Source: Candidatus Saccharimonadota bacterium
Lineage (GTDB): Bacteria; Patescibacteriota; Saccharimonadia; Saccharimonadales; Saccharimonadaceae
DNA: 64,000 nucleotides
Assembly (NCBI GenBank): GCA_017460225.1
Contig: JAFUBM010000019.1
Location: 30,878-94,877, forward strand
Direction: 5' to 3'
The notes below the pieces were generated by a model. That model saw only the letters and a program-made list of their open reading frames with translations, searched no databases and was not told where the DNA came from. Positions 9,359 through 17,417 of this stretch are shown here, in pieces. Position numbers and translations under genes: made by a program. Within the stretch, counting starts at the first letter, position 1; every line of letters starts with the position of its first letter.

Positions 9359-9964
9359 TCATAAAGTAGTACGGTTCGACAATGCGGCAGAGAGGGTAAT
9401 TTGGTCGGCATAGGAGAGGTCGACCCCGAGGGGTAGGCCGCGAGCGAGGCGAGTAATCTTTAGCTCGGGGAAGCGCTCGGCGAGGAGCTTTTGGAGCAGG
9501 AGGGCGGTGGACTCGCCCTCGACGCTAGGGTTGGTAGCGATGATGACTTCTTTAACGGAATCGTCCGCAACGCGGGAGATGAGCTCTTTGATGTGGAGCT
9601 GGTCTGGAGTGATGCCGTCGATGGGGGAGATGGCGCCACCGAGGACGTGATAGGTCCCCTGATATTGTTTGGTCTGCTCGATGGCATAGATGTCGAGTGG
9701 TTCTTCGACGACGAGGACGGAGGTTTTGTCGCGGGCGGGGTCGGCGTAGAACTCGGAGACGGAACGGTCGGCGTCGATCAAGGCAAAGGTCTTGGGACAA
9801 GATTTGACGCCAGAATGGAGCGCGCCAAGGGTCTCGGCGATGGTCTCGGCAACCTTGGGGTTGGAGCGAAACAGAAAGTAAGCGTAGCGTTCCGCCGTGC
9901 GCGGACCAACGCCGGGAAGATGCCCGAGGGCATCGATGCAGTCGAGGAGAGCCTTGGGAAGCAT
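9359..9964 (-). CDS. recR: Recombination mediator RecR, with degenerate zinc finger
   Basis: RecR works with RecO/RecF to load RecA at gaps and forks. The 201-residue protein has the helix-hairpin-helix LPGVGPRTAERYAYFL near residue 16 and the Toprim domain (VLVVEEPLDIYAIE, TNPSVEGESTALLL). The segment that normally holds a four-cysteine zinc finger reads SCPKTFALIDADRSVSEF, followed by YADPARD, keeping one cysteine of four. It follows the YbaB gene by 8 bases, the common ybaB-recR order. Confidence 0.95.
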   Translation of the reverse strand: MLPKALLDCIDALGHLPGVGPRTAERYAYFLFRSNPKVAETIAETLGALHSGVKSCPKTFALIDADRSVSEFYADPARDKTSVLVVEEPLDIYAIEQTKQYQGTYHVLGGAISPIDGITPDQLHIKELISRVADDSVKEVIIATNPSVEGESTALLLQKLLAERFPELKITRLARGLPLGVDLSYADQITLSAALSNRTTL

Positions 9965-9972
9965 AAGCTAGA

Positions 9973-10275
9973 CTAGAAGCCGAGATTACCGAGGTTTAAG
10001 TTGCCCATTAGGGGCTTCATCTTCTCCGTAGCGATTTCTTGGGCCTTGGCGTAGCCGTCGCGGAAGCAGCTCTCGATCCAGCGCTCAAGCTCGCGGATGT
10101 CGTCAAAATCAATCTTCTCTGGGTCGAGCGTGACCTTTTTGACCTTGAGCTCGCCGTTGATTTGGACGACAACGGCACCATCGCCGGCTTCGACCTCGAC
10201 GATTTCGTTCTTGAGGTCTTTTTGCGCCTTGCGCAACTGGTTTAGCATTTTCATTTGATCCATAGTTTGGCCCAT
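9973..10275 (-). CDS. YbaB/EbfC family nucleoid-associated protein
   Basis: The 100-residue protein has a helical start MDQMKMLNQLRKAQKDLKNE and a beta core DGAVVVQINGELKVKKVTLDP, matching YbaB/EbfC DNA-binding proteins. Members bind DNA as dimers and are nearly always next to recR, as here. ATG at 10275 gives the full family length; a second ATG at codon 5 (MDQMK) is possible. The residues GNLNLGNLGF at the end form a short Asn/Gly-rich tail. Confidence 0.9.
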   Translation of the reverse strand: MGQTMDQMKMLNQLRKAQKDLKNEIVEVEAGDGAVVVQINGELKVKKVTLDPEKIDFDDIRELERWIESCFRDGYAKAQEIATEKMKPLMGNLNLGNLGF

Positions 10276-10283
10276 AAAAACTC

Positions 10284-11753
10284 CTAATTATTTACAAAAT
10301 AACGATATATGTATATTCTATCAGAATTGTCGGATTTTGGGGAGGTGATAATCTGGGTGAGGTGGTAGTGCTCAGGGAGAGAGGCGGCTTTGCCGAGGGT
10401 GGCGAGGGTTGGCTTGGCGCTGGTCTTCTCAAAGAGGGAGAGGTCGGAGAGGAGGTTGATGGCATGGGTGCGGTCTTCGTAGACCTCAAAGAAGCGATAA
10501 GTCAGAGGGTCATCGGCGATGTAGAGATAAGTCTCGTCGTCGAGCGAGCTGGAGACGAGAGACAAGTCGGACGAGAACTCGCTAGCTACGATAGGGGTAT
10601 AGCGGTAGCCGTAGACGTAGTGATTAAGGCTGGGGATAATCATCAGGGAGAGGAGGATGCCAAGCGGAAAGATGGCAAAAATGCGGGCGTAAGGGTTCTC
10701 CGGGAAGAGACCGTACCATTTCTCGAGGAGGTAGCGGAGACCATGGGCGGTGAGGATGGCAAAGGGGAGGAGAAGGAGCAGGGCGGAGTCCGGGACGAGC
10801 CCGGCAAGGAGCACGGAGAAGACGATGAAACAGCTAGCGATGGCGTTGCGCGAGGCAAGAAAACCTTTGCGCGTAGAGAAGAGACCGGTAAGCGCGAGCG
10901 CAAACTCGGCTAGGCCAATCAGCGGGGAGAGATAGACGCCGTCTAGAGGCTTCTTCCACATGAAGAACGGCAGGAAGCCGGTTTTAATGTTGCTAAAAAC
11001 TTGGCTAAAGGAAAAATCCTTGGCAAAGAAGAGCGAAAGTGCAACGGAGCTGCTGCTGAAGAGATTAGTGAGCCACATGGCAAAGCCGGCGAGCAGTAAA
11101 ATACCCATGGCAATAAGGGGGACTTTGGGCAGGCTCTTGACGGTAAAGCGGAGATGAGGGTTCCAGAGGGTGAAGAAGATGATAAAGAGGACGAGGTAAA
11201 TCAAATGAGGAGTGTAGATAGAGAGAAGGAGCGCTAGGGCGAAGACATAACAGAAGATGGGGTTGGGGGATTTTTCTCCCTGGATTTTGCTACCGAGCCA
11301 GAGCAGGAGCGTAGGCCAAAAGACCAGCATAATGAGCGGCGTGCCGGAGCCGGCGAGATAGAGGAAAGACGTGGAGAGAACGGCAAGGATGGAGGCGAGG
11401 AGGGCGACGTTGGACTTAAACCAGCGGTTGAGCAGGAGAATCAGCAACAGTCCCAGGAGGAGACCGATAAGGATACTGGGGAGTTTGATAACGTAGGGAG
11501 TCATACCAAAGGCGAGAATACAGAGCTTCTGGAGGACGTGATAAGGCAGGTCAACGAGGTCGCCGGAGGTGACGGAAGAAAAGTGGAGATTATAGCTAGA
11601 GACGGCGGAGGCCATCTCGGCCTCGGAGAGGCCGGCGGGAGAAATCAGCGGGATACCAAAAAGTAGAGCGGTAAAGGCGAGGCCGAGGAGAATGTAGCCG
11701 ATATAAAAGCGATAGCGGTAGAGGAAAAGTCGAGAAATAACGAGTTTACTCAT
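10284..11753 (-). CDS. Multi-pass membrane glycosyltransferase, GT-C (PMT/ArnT-like) fold
   Basis: The 489-residue protein has about ten predicted hydrophobic segments starting with FYIGYILLGLAFTALLFG. The first outer loop ISPAGLSEAEMASA carries the acidic pair expected of GT-39/ArnT-like transferases, and a short soluble C-terminal domain follows. Such enzymes move a sugar from a polyprenyl carrier to lipid or protein outside the membrane. Acceptor and sugar are unknown. Minus-strand TGCTATAAT ends about 6 bases before the ATG, indicating its own leaderless promoter. It ends 8 bases before ybaB, so readthrough into ybaB-recR is possible. Confidence 0.75.
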   Translation of the reverse strand: MSKLVISRLFLYRYRFYIGYILLGLAFTALLFGIPLISPAGLSEAEMASAVSSYNLHFSSVTSGDLVDLPYHVLQKLCILAFGMTPYVIKLPSILIGLLLGLLLILLLNRWFKSNVALLASILAVLSTSFLYLAGSGTPLIMLVFWPTLLLWLGSKIQGEKSPNPIFCYVFALALLLSIYTPHLIYLVLFIIFFTLWNPHLRFTVKSLPKVPLIAMGILLLAGFAMWLTNLFSSSSVALSLFFAKDFSFSQVFSNIKTGFLPFFMWKKPLDGVYLSPLIGLAEFALALTGLFSTRKGFLASRNAIASCFIVFSVLLAGLVPDSALLLLLPFAILTAHGLRYLLEKWYGLFPENPYARIFAIFPLGILLSLMIIPSLNHYVYGYRYTPIVASEFSSDLSLVSSSLDDETYLYIADDPLTYRFFEVYEDRTHAINLLSDLSLFEKTSAKPTLATLGKAASLPEHYHLTQIITSPKSDNSDRIYIYRYFVNN

Positions 11754-11799
11754 TCGTCTTATTATAGCATATCAAAAGCGCTTACGGCAACTTTCTGGG

Positions 11800-12561
11800 C
11801 TAGACGGCGGTGTAGCCACCATCGACAGGAAGAATGGCACCGGTAACGTAGCTGGCTTCGCGCGAAGCGAGGAAGACCGCCGCAGCGTCGAGCTCCCCTG
11901 GCTGGCCGTAGCGGCTCATGGGGACGTGGATTTTGGCAAATTGTTGGAAAGTTTCTGTGTCTAGGACGGGCTGGGTAAGCTCGGTATAGAAGTAGCCTGG
12001 ACAAATGGCGTTGACGGTAATTCCCTCCTTGGCGAGCTCGGCGGCAGCGGCGCGGGTAAAGTTGACGACGGCGCCTTTGGAGGTATGGTAGGCAATAGTA
12101 GGGATTTCCGTGTTGCCTACAAGACCATACATACTGGCGATGTTGATGATGCGGCCGTAATGATTTTTTTGCATGATTTTACCAAAGGCGCGAGTCATCT
12201 TAAACACAGAGGTTTCGTCGGTGGCGATGGTGAAGTCCCATTCATCGTCTGCCATGTCTAGTACGCCTTTGTCTTTGGAGCTGCCAGCACAGTTAAAGAG
12301 AATGTCCACTTTTTTGAAGTGCTTTTCGACCTTTTCGGCGGCAGCGTTGATGGACTCGGTAGAAGTAACGTCGCATTTGATGGGTAAGACCTCTACTTTG
12401 TATTTTTCTGATAGTTCTTTGGCGAAAGACTCGAGACGCTCAAAACGGCGAGCGAGGAGGGCGAGAGACGCACCTTGACGCGCAAAAGCTTCGGCGATTT
12501 GTTTGCCTAATCCAGAACTGGCTCCGGTAACGACGGCGACTTGATTTTTAAGACTAAACAT
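11800..12561 (-). CDS. Short-chain dehydrogenase/reductase
   Basis: The 253-residue protein has the nucleotide motif TGASSGLG near residue 12, NCAG near 86, the catalytic serine in INIASMYG and the YHTSK active-site pair near 154. The C-terminal pattern SYVTGAILPVDGGYTAV is typical of FabG/3-ketoacyl or sugar-alcohol reductases. The exact substrate cannot be told. I start at 12561, 6 bases after AAGGAGG, rather than at an upstream TTG (12585). It stands alone between tRNA-Leu and the glycosyltransferase gene. Confidence 0.88.
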   Translation of the reverse strand: MFSLKNQVAVVTGASSGLGKQIAEAFARQGASLALLARRFERLESFAKELSEKYKVEVLPIKCDVTSTESINAAAEKVEKHFKKVDILFNCAGSSKDKGVLDMADDEWDFTIATDETSVFKMTRAFGKIMQKNHYGRIINIASMYGLVGNTEIPTIAYHTSKGAVVNFTRAAAAELAKEGITVNAICPGYFYTELTQPVLDTETFQQFAKIHVPMSRYGQPGELDAAAVFLASREASYVTGAILPVDGGYTAV

Positions 12562-12589
12562 AAAAACCTCCTTATAAAAAATCAACTGA

Positions 12590-12676
12590 TGGTGGGCGAA
12601 GTGGGAATCGAACCCACACTCCCTTGCGGGAACTAGATTTTGAGTCTGGCGCGTCTACCAATTCCGCCATTCGCCC
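12590..12676 (-). tRNA. tRNA-Leu (anticodon CAA)
   Basis: Reverse strand starts GGGCGAATGGCGGAATTGGT, with 7-bp acceptor GGGCGAA/TTCGCCC. The anticodon loop CTCAAAA gives CAA, reading UUG. The long variable arm TTCCCGCAAGGGA and T loop GTTCGATTC fit a type II tRNA-Leu. CCA is encoded (12590-12592). Confidence 0.97.
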
Positions 12677-12697
12677 AATAAAGATATTTTACTATAA

Positions 12698-13258
12698 TTA
12701 GAAGCCAAAATCAACGGATTCTTGGAGGAGGGCCGGGAAGTAACCGGAGTGGAACTCTGGCTCTTCCTTAAAATCAAGAAAGTCAAAGGCGGAGAGGCCG
12801 AGCTTGTCGCGGAGCAGAGACTCGGCAAACTCAACAGTGAGCGGCGGGGCTAGGGGGTCAACTACGGGAGAAAGCGCGCGGAGATCGGCGATAGAAGACT
12901 TGAGTATTTGGGCGGTGCGAGAGATATGGGTGCGGAGAAGCGCAAGCTGCGCCGGAGTAAGAGCGAGTCCCTCTTCTTCTGGCTCAAGATAAGCGAGAGA
13001 GGGGCGCAACTCCCGCGCGAGTTTGGGGATGGTGGCGGAAAAGGTAGTATCGTTGGCGGTCTCCCAGGCGGTAAGGAGAGTAGCGAGACAAGAGACGATG
13101 GAGCGATGCTGCTCGTTCTCGTAGAAATTGAGACGGTGGGAGAGGGAGCTAGAGAGATTTAGCTCGCCAAGAGCGACGCGGGTCTCCTGCCAAGAGGAAA
13201 GCCAGGCTTCATAAATAAAGCCCAAAATCTCAACCCCACGCTCGCGTGTGTCAAACAT
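12698..13258 (-). CDS. Conserved hypothetical protein (186 aa)
   Basis: I do not recognise this soluble, acidic, Leu-rich protein (MFDTRERGVEILGFIYEAWL). It looks mainly helical, with no signal peptide, membrane segment or known motif. I start at the ATG at 13258: the minus strand reads TTG-TATAAT-ATATATT-ATG, so the TATAAT is most simply a -10 box and translation leaderless; the upstream TTG would lie inside the promoter. It is downstream of the alpha-operon terminator and upstream of tRNA-Leu. Confidence 0.7.
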   Translation of the reverse strand: MFDTRERGVEILGFIYEAWLSSWQETRVALGELNLSSSLSHRLNFYENEQHRSIVSCLATLLTAWETANDTTFSATIPKLARELRPSLAYLEPEEEGLALTPAQLALLRTHISRTAQILKSSIADLRALSPVVDPLAPPLTVEFAESLLRDKLGLSAFDFLDFKEEPEFHSGYFPALLQESVDFGF

Positions 13259-13274
13259 AATATATATATTATAC

Positions 13275-13303
13275 AAAAAACTTGACTAAAAGTCAAGTTT
13301 TTT
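13275..13303. terminator. Terminator at the end of the rpoA-rpsI operon
   Basis: Stem cttgact/agtcaag (281-297) with A-run on one side and T-run on the other, so it can stop both strands. On the minus strand it follows rpsI and immediately precedes the TATAAT of the hypothetical gene at 13258. Confidence 0.85.
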
Positions 13304-13328
13304 GCTGTTTTGAACAGAGATAGAAAGC

Positions 13329-13727
13329 TTAACGCTTGCTGAACTGTTCTTTCTTGCGGGCGGAGCGAAGACCGTATTTCTTGCGCTCTTTCTCGCGCGG
13401 GTCGCGCTTGACGAAGCCAGCTTTCTTCAAGACTGGGCGGAGATCCGGAGCTTCGGTCTCAAGAGCCTTGGAGATGGCAAGCTTGATAGCGTCGACTTGG
13501 CCGGCAAGGCCGCCACCAAGAACGCGGATAGAGATGTCGTAGTTTTTCTGCTTCTGGGTGAGGGCTAGCGGGTCGGTAATCTCGGCAAGCATGGTTTTGT
13601 TGCCGGAGAAGTAGTCGAGCGCGGGTTTGCCGTTGATGGTGATTTCGCCCTTGCCTTTGTAGAGGCGGACGCGAGCGGAAGCGGCTTTGCGGCGGCCGAG
13701 GCCGTAGATGTATTTCTTGTCTGCCAT
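13329..13727 (-). CDS. rpsI: 30S ribosomal protein S9
   Basis: The 132-residue protein begins with YIYGLGRRKAASARVRLYKG and ends with the S9 tail KKEQFSKR that reaches the ribosomal P site and contacts tRNA. It is the last gene of the minus-strand operon infA...rplM-rpsI. Its start is fused to the rplM stop by one base. A terminator follows at 13275-13303. Confidence 0.98.
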   Translation of the reverse strand: MADKKYIYGLGRRKAASARVRLYKGKGEITINGKPALDYFSGNKTMLAEITDPLALTQKQKNYDISIRVLGGGLAGQVDAIKLAISKALETEAPDLRPVLKKAGFVKRDPREKERKKYGLRSARKKEQFSKR

Positions 13728-14155
13728 TACTTAATCTCCTTTGGATTTTGGGCGGTATGAGCGTGCTCAGCGCCATCAAAGATGCGCAAGCGAGCCAACC
13801 GGTCAGCCGCGAGCTTGTTCTTAGGGAGCATACCCTTGACAGCGGCTTTGATCGCAACAGACGGGTCTTTCTCTATGACTTCTTCGAGCTTGAGCTCGGT
13901 GAGGCCGCCGGGGAAGCCGGAGTGACGATAGTACATCTTGTCTGTTAGCTTGTCGCCAGTGACCTTGAGATGTTTGGCGTTGGTGACGACGACGTAGTCG
14001 CCGTTGTCGATATGGGGAGTGAAAGTAACTTTGCTCTTCCCCATGAGTTTGTCCGCGACGACGACGGCGAGCTTGCCAAGTGGTATAGTGCTGGCGTCGA
14101 CGACCCACCATTCGCGGGAAATCTCAGCGGATTTCTGGGAATAGGTTTTCTGCAT
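13727..14155 (-). CDS. rplM: 50S ribosomal protein L13
   Basis: The 142-residue protein (SREWWVVDASTIPLGKLAV) has the L13 signature KMYYRHSGFPGGLTE near residue 78 and VKGMLPKNKLAADRL. L13 is an early assembly protein of the 50S subunit. It overlaps rpsI by one base and follows rplQ by 2 bases, so it belongs to the same transcript; rplM-rpsI is a conserved pair joined here to the rpoA-rplQ operon. Confidence 0.98.
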   Translation of the reverse strand: MQKTYSQKSAEISREWWVVDASTIPLGKLAVVVADKLMGKSKVTFTPHIDNGDYVVVTNAKHLKVTGDKLTDKMYYRHSGFPGGLTELKLEEVIEKDPSVAIKAAVKGMLPKNKLAADRLARLRIFDGAEHAHTAQNPKEIK

Positions 14156-14157
14156 AA

Positions 14158-14553
14158 CTATTTCTTCCCTTTCTTCTCACTCTTAAGCTCGAGATCGATG
14201 TCGTCGACGAAAGAAATCGTAGCTAGTTCGGCGTGGTCTCCCTTGCGGAAGCCGGCGCGCTCAATCTTAAGGTAGCCGGAATTGCGGCTGAGCTGAGGCG
14301 CGATGACGTCGATGAGGAGGCTAGCGACTTCGAGATCGTCCAAACGGGCGATAACGAGGCGACGAGAGGCGAGGGTGCCTTTCTTCGCGAGAGTAACGAG
14401 TTTCTCGACTGGGCGGCGGATTTCCTTAGCCCTTTCGAGAGTCGTGGTAATACTTTGGTATTTGATCAGAGAGCACATCAGCCCACGTTCGAGTGCCTTC
14501 CTCTGGTCGGTTTCTCGGCCGAACTTGCGGCCTACATATCCGTGGCGGTGCAT
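14158..14553 (-). CDS. rplQ: 50S ribosomal protein L17
   Basis: The 131-residue protein (MHRHGYVGRKFGRETDQRKA) matches L17, with the conserved SLIKYQSITTTLERAKEIR. It lines the exit-tunnel region of the large subunit. It follows rpoA with a one-base overlap (stop/start), as in the standard alpha operon. Confidence 0.98.
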   Translation of the reverse strand: MHRHGYVGRKFGRETDQRKALERGLMCSLIKYQSITTTLERAKEIRRPVEKLVTLAKKGTLASRRLVIARLDDLEVASLLIDVIAPQLSRNSGYLKIERAGFRKGDHAELATISFVDDIDLELKSEKKGKK

Positions 14554-15503
14554 TATTTAGTAAACTCCGTTATTTTATCTTTGACTTCCTCGAGAGCTTT
14601 GGAGCCAAAACCTTTGAGATCCTTGAGCTGGGTCTCGGAGAGACCAACGAGCTGGGAAAGGTTCTTAATTCCGTTGTTCACGAGGGCGTTAGCGGTGCGA
14701 GCGGAGAGTCCGAGCTCTTCGATCGGGAGGAGGAGACCAGAATTGTCTTCTTCGTCTTCTAGACCCGGGGTAGGAGCGGACTCGACTTTGGTCGAACCGG
14801 CTAGGGCTTGGTATTGGTTGACGAGGATGGCAGCGGCTTCCTCAAAAGCTTCACGCGGGGTAATTGTACCGTCGGTGTCGATGGTGAGGGTGAGCTGCTG
14901 GAGGTTGGTATCTTGGCCAACACGGGTGTTCTCAACTTTGTAGCGAACGCGAAGTACCGGGGTAAAGACGGCGTCGAGCGCAATCATGTCGGTGTGGATC
15001 CGGCCAGCGGCGGATTCGTCGATGGTCAGGTAGCCACGACCGGACTCAATCACAAAACGCATCTTGAGAGTGAAGTTGGGATCGTCGATGTGACAGATGA
15101 CTTGGTTAGGGTTGCCGAGTTCGACGTCAGCCGGAAGCTTGAGGTCGGAAGCGACGACACGCTTGTCGCCGTCTTTTTCGGACTGCTTGCTGCCTTTGAT
15201 CTCAAGGGTAGCTTCGACGGGAGCGTCGGTGTGGAGCTTAAAGCGAATGTTCTTTAAGTTTAGCATGATATCGACGACGTCTTCGCGGATGCCCGGGATA
15301 GCGGAGAATTCGTGAGTCGTGCCTTCGATAGCAAACGCGGTAATAGCGGCACCTTTGATAGAAGAAAGGAGCACGCGGCGGAGAGAGTTCCCGAGGGTGT
15401 TGCCGTAGCCGTAGTAAAGCGGCTTAATCACGAACTCAGCGCTGTTTTCTCCGAGGTCGTTGACTTCGGCGAGATTGGCTTCGTGGATAGCTTTGGTTGT
15501 CAT
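14553..15503 (-). CDS. rpoA: RNA polymerase alpha subunit
   Basis: The 316-residue protein contains the alpha N-terminal dimer and assembly domain (GYGNTLGNSLRRVLLSS near 33, RVGQDTNLQQLTLTI near 197) and, after a linker with TPGLEDEEDNS, the C-terminal helix-hairpin-helix domain (ELGLSARTANALVNNGI). The C-terminal domain normally binds UP elements and activators, so these remain possible here. Operon order rpsD-rpoA-rplQ is conventional. Confidence 0.98.
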   Translation of the reverse strand: MTTKAIHEANLAEVNDLGENSAEFVIKPLYYGYGNTLGNSLRRVLLSSIKGAAITAFAIEGTTHEFSAIPGIREDVVDIMLNLKNIRFKLHTDAPVEATLEIKGSKQSEKDGDKRVVASDLKLPADVELGNPNQVICHIDDPNFTLKMRFVIESGRGYLTIDESAAGRIHTDMIALDAVFTPVLRVRYKVENTRVGQDTNLQQLTLTIDTDGTITPREAFEEAAAILVNQYQALAGSTKVESAPTPGLEDEEDNSGLLLPIEELGLSARTANALVNNGIKNLSQLVGLSETQLKDLKGFGSKALEEVKDKITEFTK

Positions 15504-15523
15504 GTTTTTTTCTCTCCTTTTTA

Positions 15524-16126
15524 CTAGCGCGAGTAATACTCGACGATTAATTGTTCGTTGATACCCACCTCAGCTTCTTCACGCTTTGGTAAACCGGTAA
15601 CTTCGATTTTGAGTTTTTTGGAGTCGGCTTTCATCCAAGAAAGAGGAGTGGTAGTGCCCTCGATGGACTTGAAATAGTCGGACTTGGCGGACTTGGGGCG
15701 GACCTCAAGGACGTCGCCGGGCTTGAGCCGAATCGACGGGATGTTGATGCGCTTGCCATTCAAGAGAAAGTGGCCGTGGGAGACGAGCTGGCGAGCTTGG
15801 CGACGGGTGGTCGCAAAGCCAGCACGGTAGACGGCGTTGTCGGCGCGGCGCTCGAGGAACTGAAGCAGGTTTTCACCGGTCAGACCTTCGGCACGAGTAG
15901 CTTCTTTCATGAGTTTGGCAAACTGTTTTTCAAGGACACCGTAGAGACGGCGCACCTTTTGCTTTTCGCGGAGCTGGACGAGATAGAGGCTCTGGGAGCG
16001 AGAACGCATGCCAGAGTGCTCACCCGGGATGCCACTCTTCTTAGCCATAATCTTGGCGGCTTTGGGCGCGAGGGCGTAACCTTCGCGGCGAGATTGTTTG
16101 ACAATAGGGGAATTATCGCGAGCCAT
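15524..16126 (-). CDS. rpsD: 30S ribosomal protein S4
   Basis: The 200-residue protein has the S4 RNA-binding domain (FLERRADNAVYRAGFATTRR, LVSHGHFLLNGKRINIPS). The N-terminal domain lacks the zinc-binding cysteines found in some S4 proteins. S4 initiates 30S assembly and in some bacteria represses this operon. Its start overlaps the rpsK stop by one base; a Shine-Dalgarno AAGGA lies upstream. Confidence 0.98.
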   Translation of the reverse strand: MARDNSPIVKQSRREGYALAPKAAKIMAKKSGIPGEHSGMRSRSQSLYLVQLREKQKVRRLYGVLEKQFAKLMKEATRAEGLTGENLLQFLERRADNAVYRAGFATTRRQARQLVSHGHFLLNGKRINIPSIRLKPGDVLEVRPKSAKSDYFKSIEGTTTPLSWMKADSKKLKIEVTGLPKREEAEVGINEQLIVEYYSR

Positions 16127-16566
16127 TACGGTTTCCTTTCTCCCTTAGGGCGTACGCCACCGTGCGCGATAGGGGTAATGTCAGTGATGGAGTCGATGCG
16201 GATGCCTACGCTAGAGATGGCGCGGATGGCGCTGTCGCGACCGAGGCCGATACCTTTGACGTAGACGTCGACGCTAGAGAGACCGTGGTCTTTCTTGGCA
16301 ATCTCCAAGGCTTTTTCTGCGGCGATTTGGGCGGCGTAGGCGGTACCCTTTTTGGACCCGCGGAAACCGTTGGCACCGGCAGAAGAGCTAGAGAGGACTT
16401 CGCCTTTTTTGTCACTGACGCTGATAATAGTGTTGTTAAAGGTAGCTTGGATATGGACTTGCCCGGACTGGACAATGCGTTTACCCTTTTTACCTTTAGC
16501 GGCTTTGGTAGTTCCTGCTTCAACCACAGGAGCTTCAGTAGATGTGTTTTTAACTTCTTCAGACAT
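16126..16566 (-). CDS. rpsK: 30S ribosomal protein S11
   Basis: The 146-residue protein has a low-complexity N-terminal extension of about 30 residues (VEAGTTKAAKGKKGKR), then the S11 core HIQATFNNTIISVSDKKGE and GIGLGRDSAIRAISSVGI, ending in PIAHGGVRPKGERKP. S11 lies on the platform near the mRNA exit. It sits between rpsM and rpsD as in most bacteria. Confidence 0.98.
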   Translation of the reverse strand: MSEEVKNTSTEAPVVEAGTTKAAKGKKGKRIVQSGQVHIQATFNNTIISVSDKKGEVLSSSSAGANGFRGSKKGTAYAAQIAAEKALEIAKKDHGLSSVDVYVKGIGLGRDSAIRAISSVGIRIDSITDITPIAHGGVRPKGERKP

Positions 16567-16575
16567 AATTTACTC

Positions 16576-16962
16576 CTAGGTTTTGCTGGCGGCTTTAGGT
16601 TGTGCACCGCCGACCGCGATCGCTTTACCCTTACGCGTACGCGCGTTCGTACGGGTACGTTGACCGTTGACCGGGAGACCGGCCTTGTGGCGCAGACCTT
16701 TGTAGGAATTAATGTCTTTGAGACGTTTGATATTGTTGGTCACGAGGCGTTTCAGATCACCTTCAACGGAATATTTGGCGGAAATAATATCGTTGATTTT
16801 CTGTTCTTCAGCCTCGGTGAGATCTTTTACCCGAGTGGTAGGCGCAATTTTCGCCTCCGCAAGGATGGCTTTAGAGGTTGTTGGTCCGATACCGTAAACA
16901 TAAGTGAGAGCGGTCTCAATCTGTTTCTCGGAGGGGATAACAACGCTAGCAATTCGTGCCAT
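16576..16962 (-). CDS. rpsM: 30S ribosomal protein S13
   Basis: The 128-residue protein ([20 protein letters not shown]) has the helical region with [14 protein letters not shown] and the basic tail [15 protein letters not shown] that contacts P-site tRNA and S19. It starts 2 bases after rpmJ in the same operon. Confidence 0.98.
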   Translation of the reverse strand: MARIASVVIPSEKQIETALTYVYGIGPTTSKAILAEAKIAPTTRVKDLTEAEEQKINDIISAKYSVEGDLKRLVTNNIKRLKDINSYKGLRHKAGLPVNGQRTRTNARTRKGKAIAVGGAQPKAASKT

Positions 16963-16964
16963 GC

Positions 16965-17081
16965 TTAACCCTGCCTTTGCTTGTTCTTAGGTTTTTTCTT
17001 GTTGATAACTCGGAGCACACCTTTGCGGCGGACGAGAATATCATCAGGGGAGATTTTTTTAACACTTGCGCGTACTTTCAT
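16965..17081 (-). CDS. rpmJ: 50S ribosomal protein L36, cysteine-free form
   Basis: A 38-residue ORF between infA and rpsM reads [20 protein letters not shown] on to a PKNKQRQG end. Position, length and both ends match L36. In most bacteria L36 binds zinc through three cysteines and a histidine; here these positions carry other residues and the protein has no cysteine or histidine. It is therefore a zinc-independent version. The ATG at 17081 is the only start giving the family N-terminus. Confidence 0.93.
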   Translation of the reverse strand: MKVRASVKKISPDDILVRRKGVLRVINKKKPKNKQRQG

Positions 17082-17144
17082 AGTGTAAAAAATTTTCCTT
17101 CCTTTAAGGTTGTTATTATGTAATCCTTAGCCTCGTAAGCTAAG

Positions 17145-17363
17145 TTAGCGGCGGAAGCTGATTCTACCCTTTGTAAGATCGTAAGGGGTTAACTCAACGT
17201 CGACCGTATCACCGGGCACGAGACGGATAAAGTTTTTGCGCATTTTTCCGCTCATGTGCGCAATGATAATATGGCCGTTCTCGAGTTCGACCCTAAACTG
17301 AGTATGAGGCAGAGCCTCAACGACTTTGCCGGTGAGTTTGATCACTTCCTTTTGACTAGCCAT
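17145..17363 (-). CDS. infA: Translation initiation factor IF-1
   Basis: The 72-residue OB-fold protein ([20 protein letters not shown], then [18 protein letters not shown]) has the exact family length. IF-1 blocks the A site during initiation. It is the first gene of the rpmJ-rpsM-rpsK-rpsD-rpoA operon and has its own promoter with a transcript start only a few bases before the ATG. Confidence 0.98.
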   Translation of the reverse strand: MASQKEVIKLTGKVVEALPHTQFRVELENGHIIIAHMSGKMRKNFIRLVPGDTVDVELTPYDLTKGRISFRR

Positions 17364-17376
17364 AAATTACCTAGCT

Positions 17377-17405
17377 ATTTTAGCAGATTTTCTAGGATTT
17401 TACAA
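17377..17405 (-). promoter_or_regulatory. infA/alpha-operon promoter
   Basis: Minus strand TTGTAA (400-405), 17-base spacer, TGC-TAAAAT (377-382). The arrangement and spacer text (TTGTAAAATC...TGCTAAAAT) closely match the rplF promoter at 22862-22890. The predicted start is about 7 bases upstream of the infA ATG. Confidence 0.75.
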
Positions 17406-17417
17406 GACTGATTTTGG

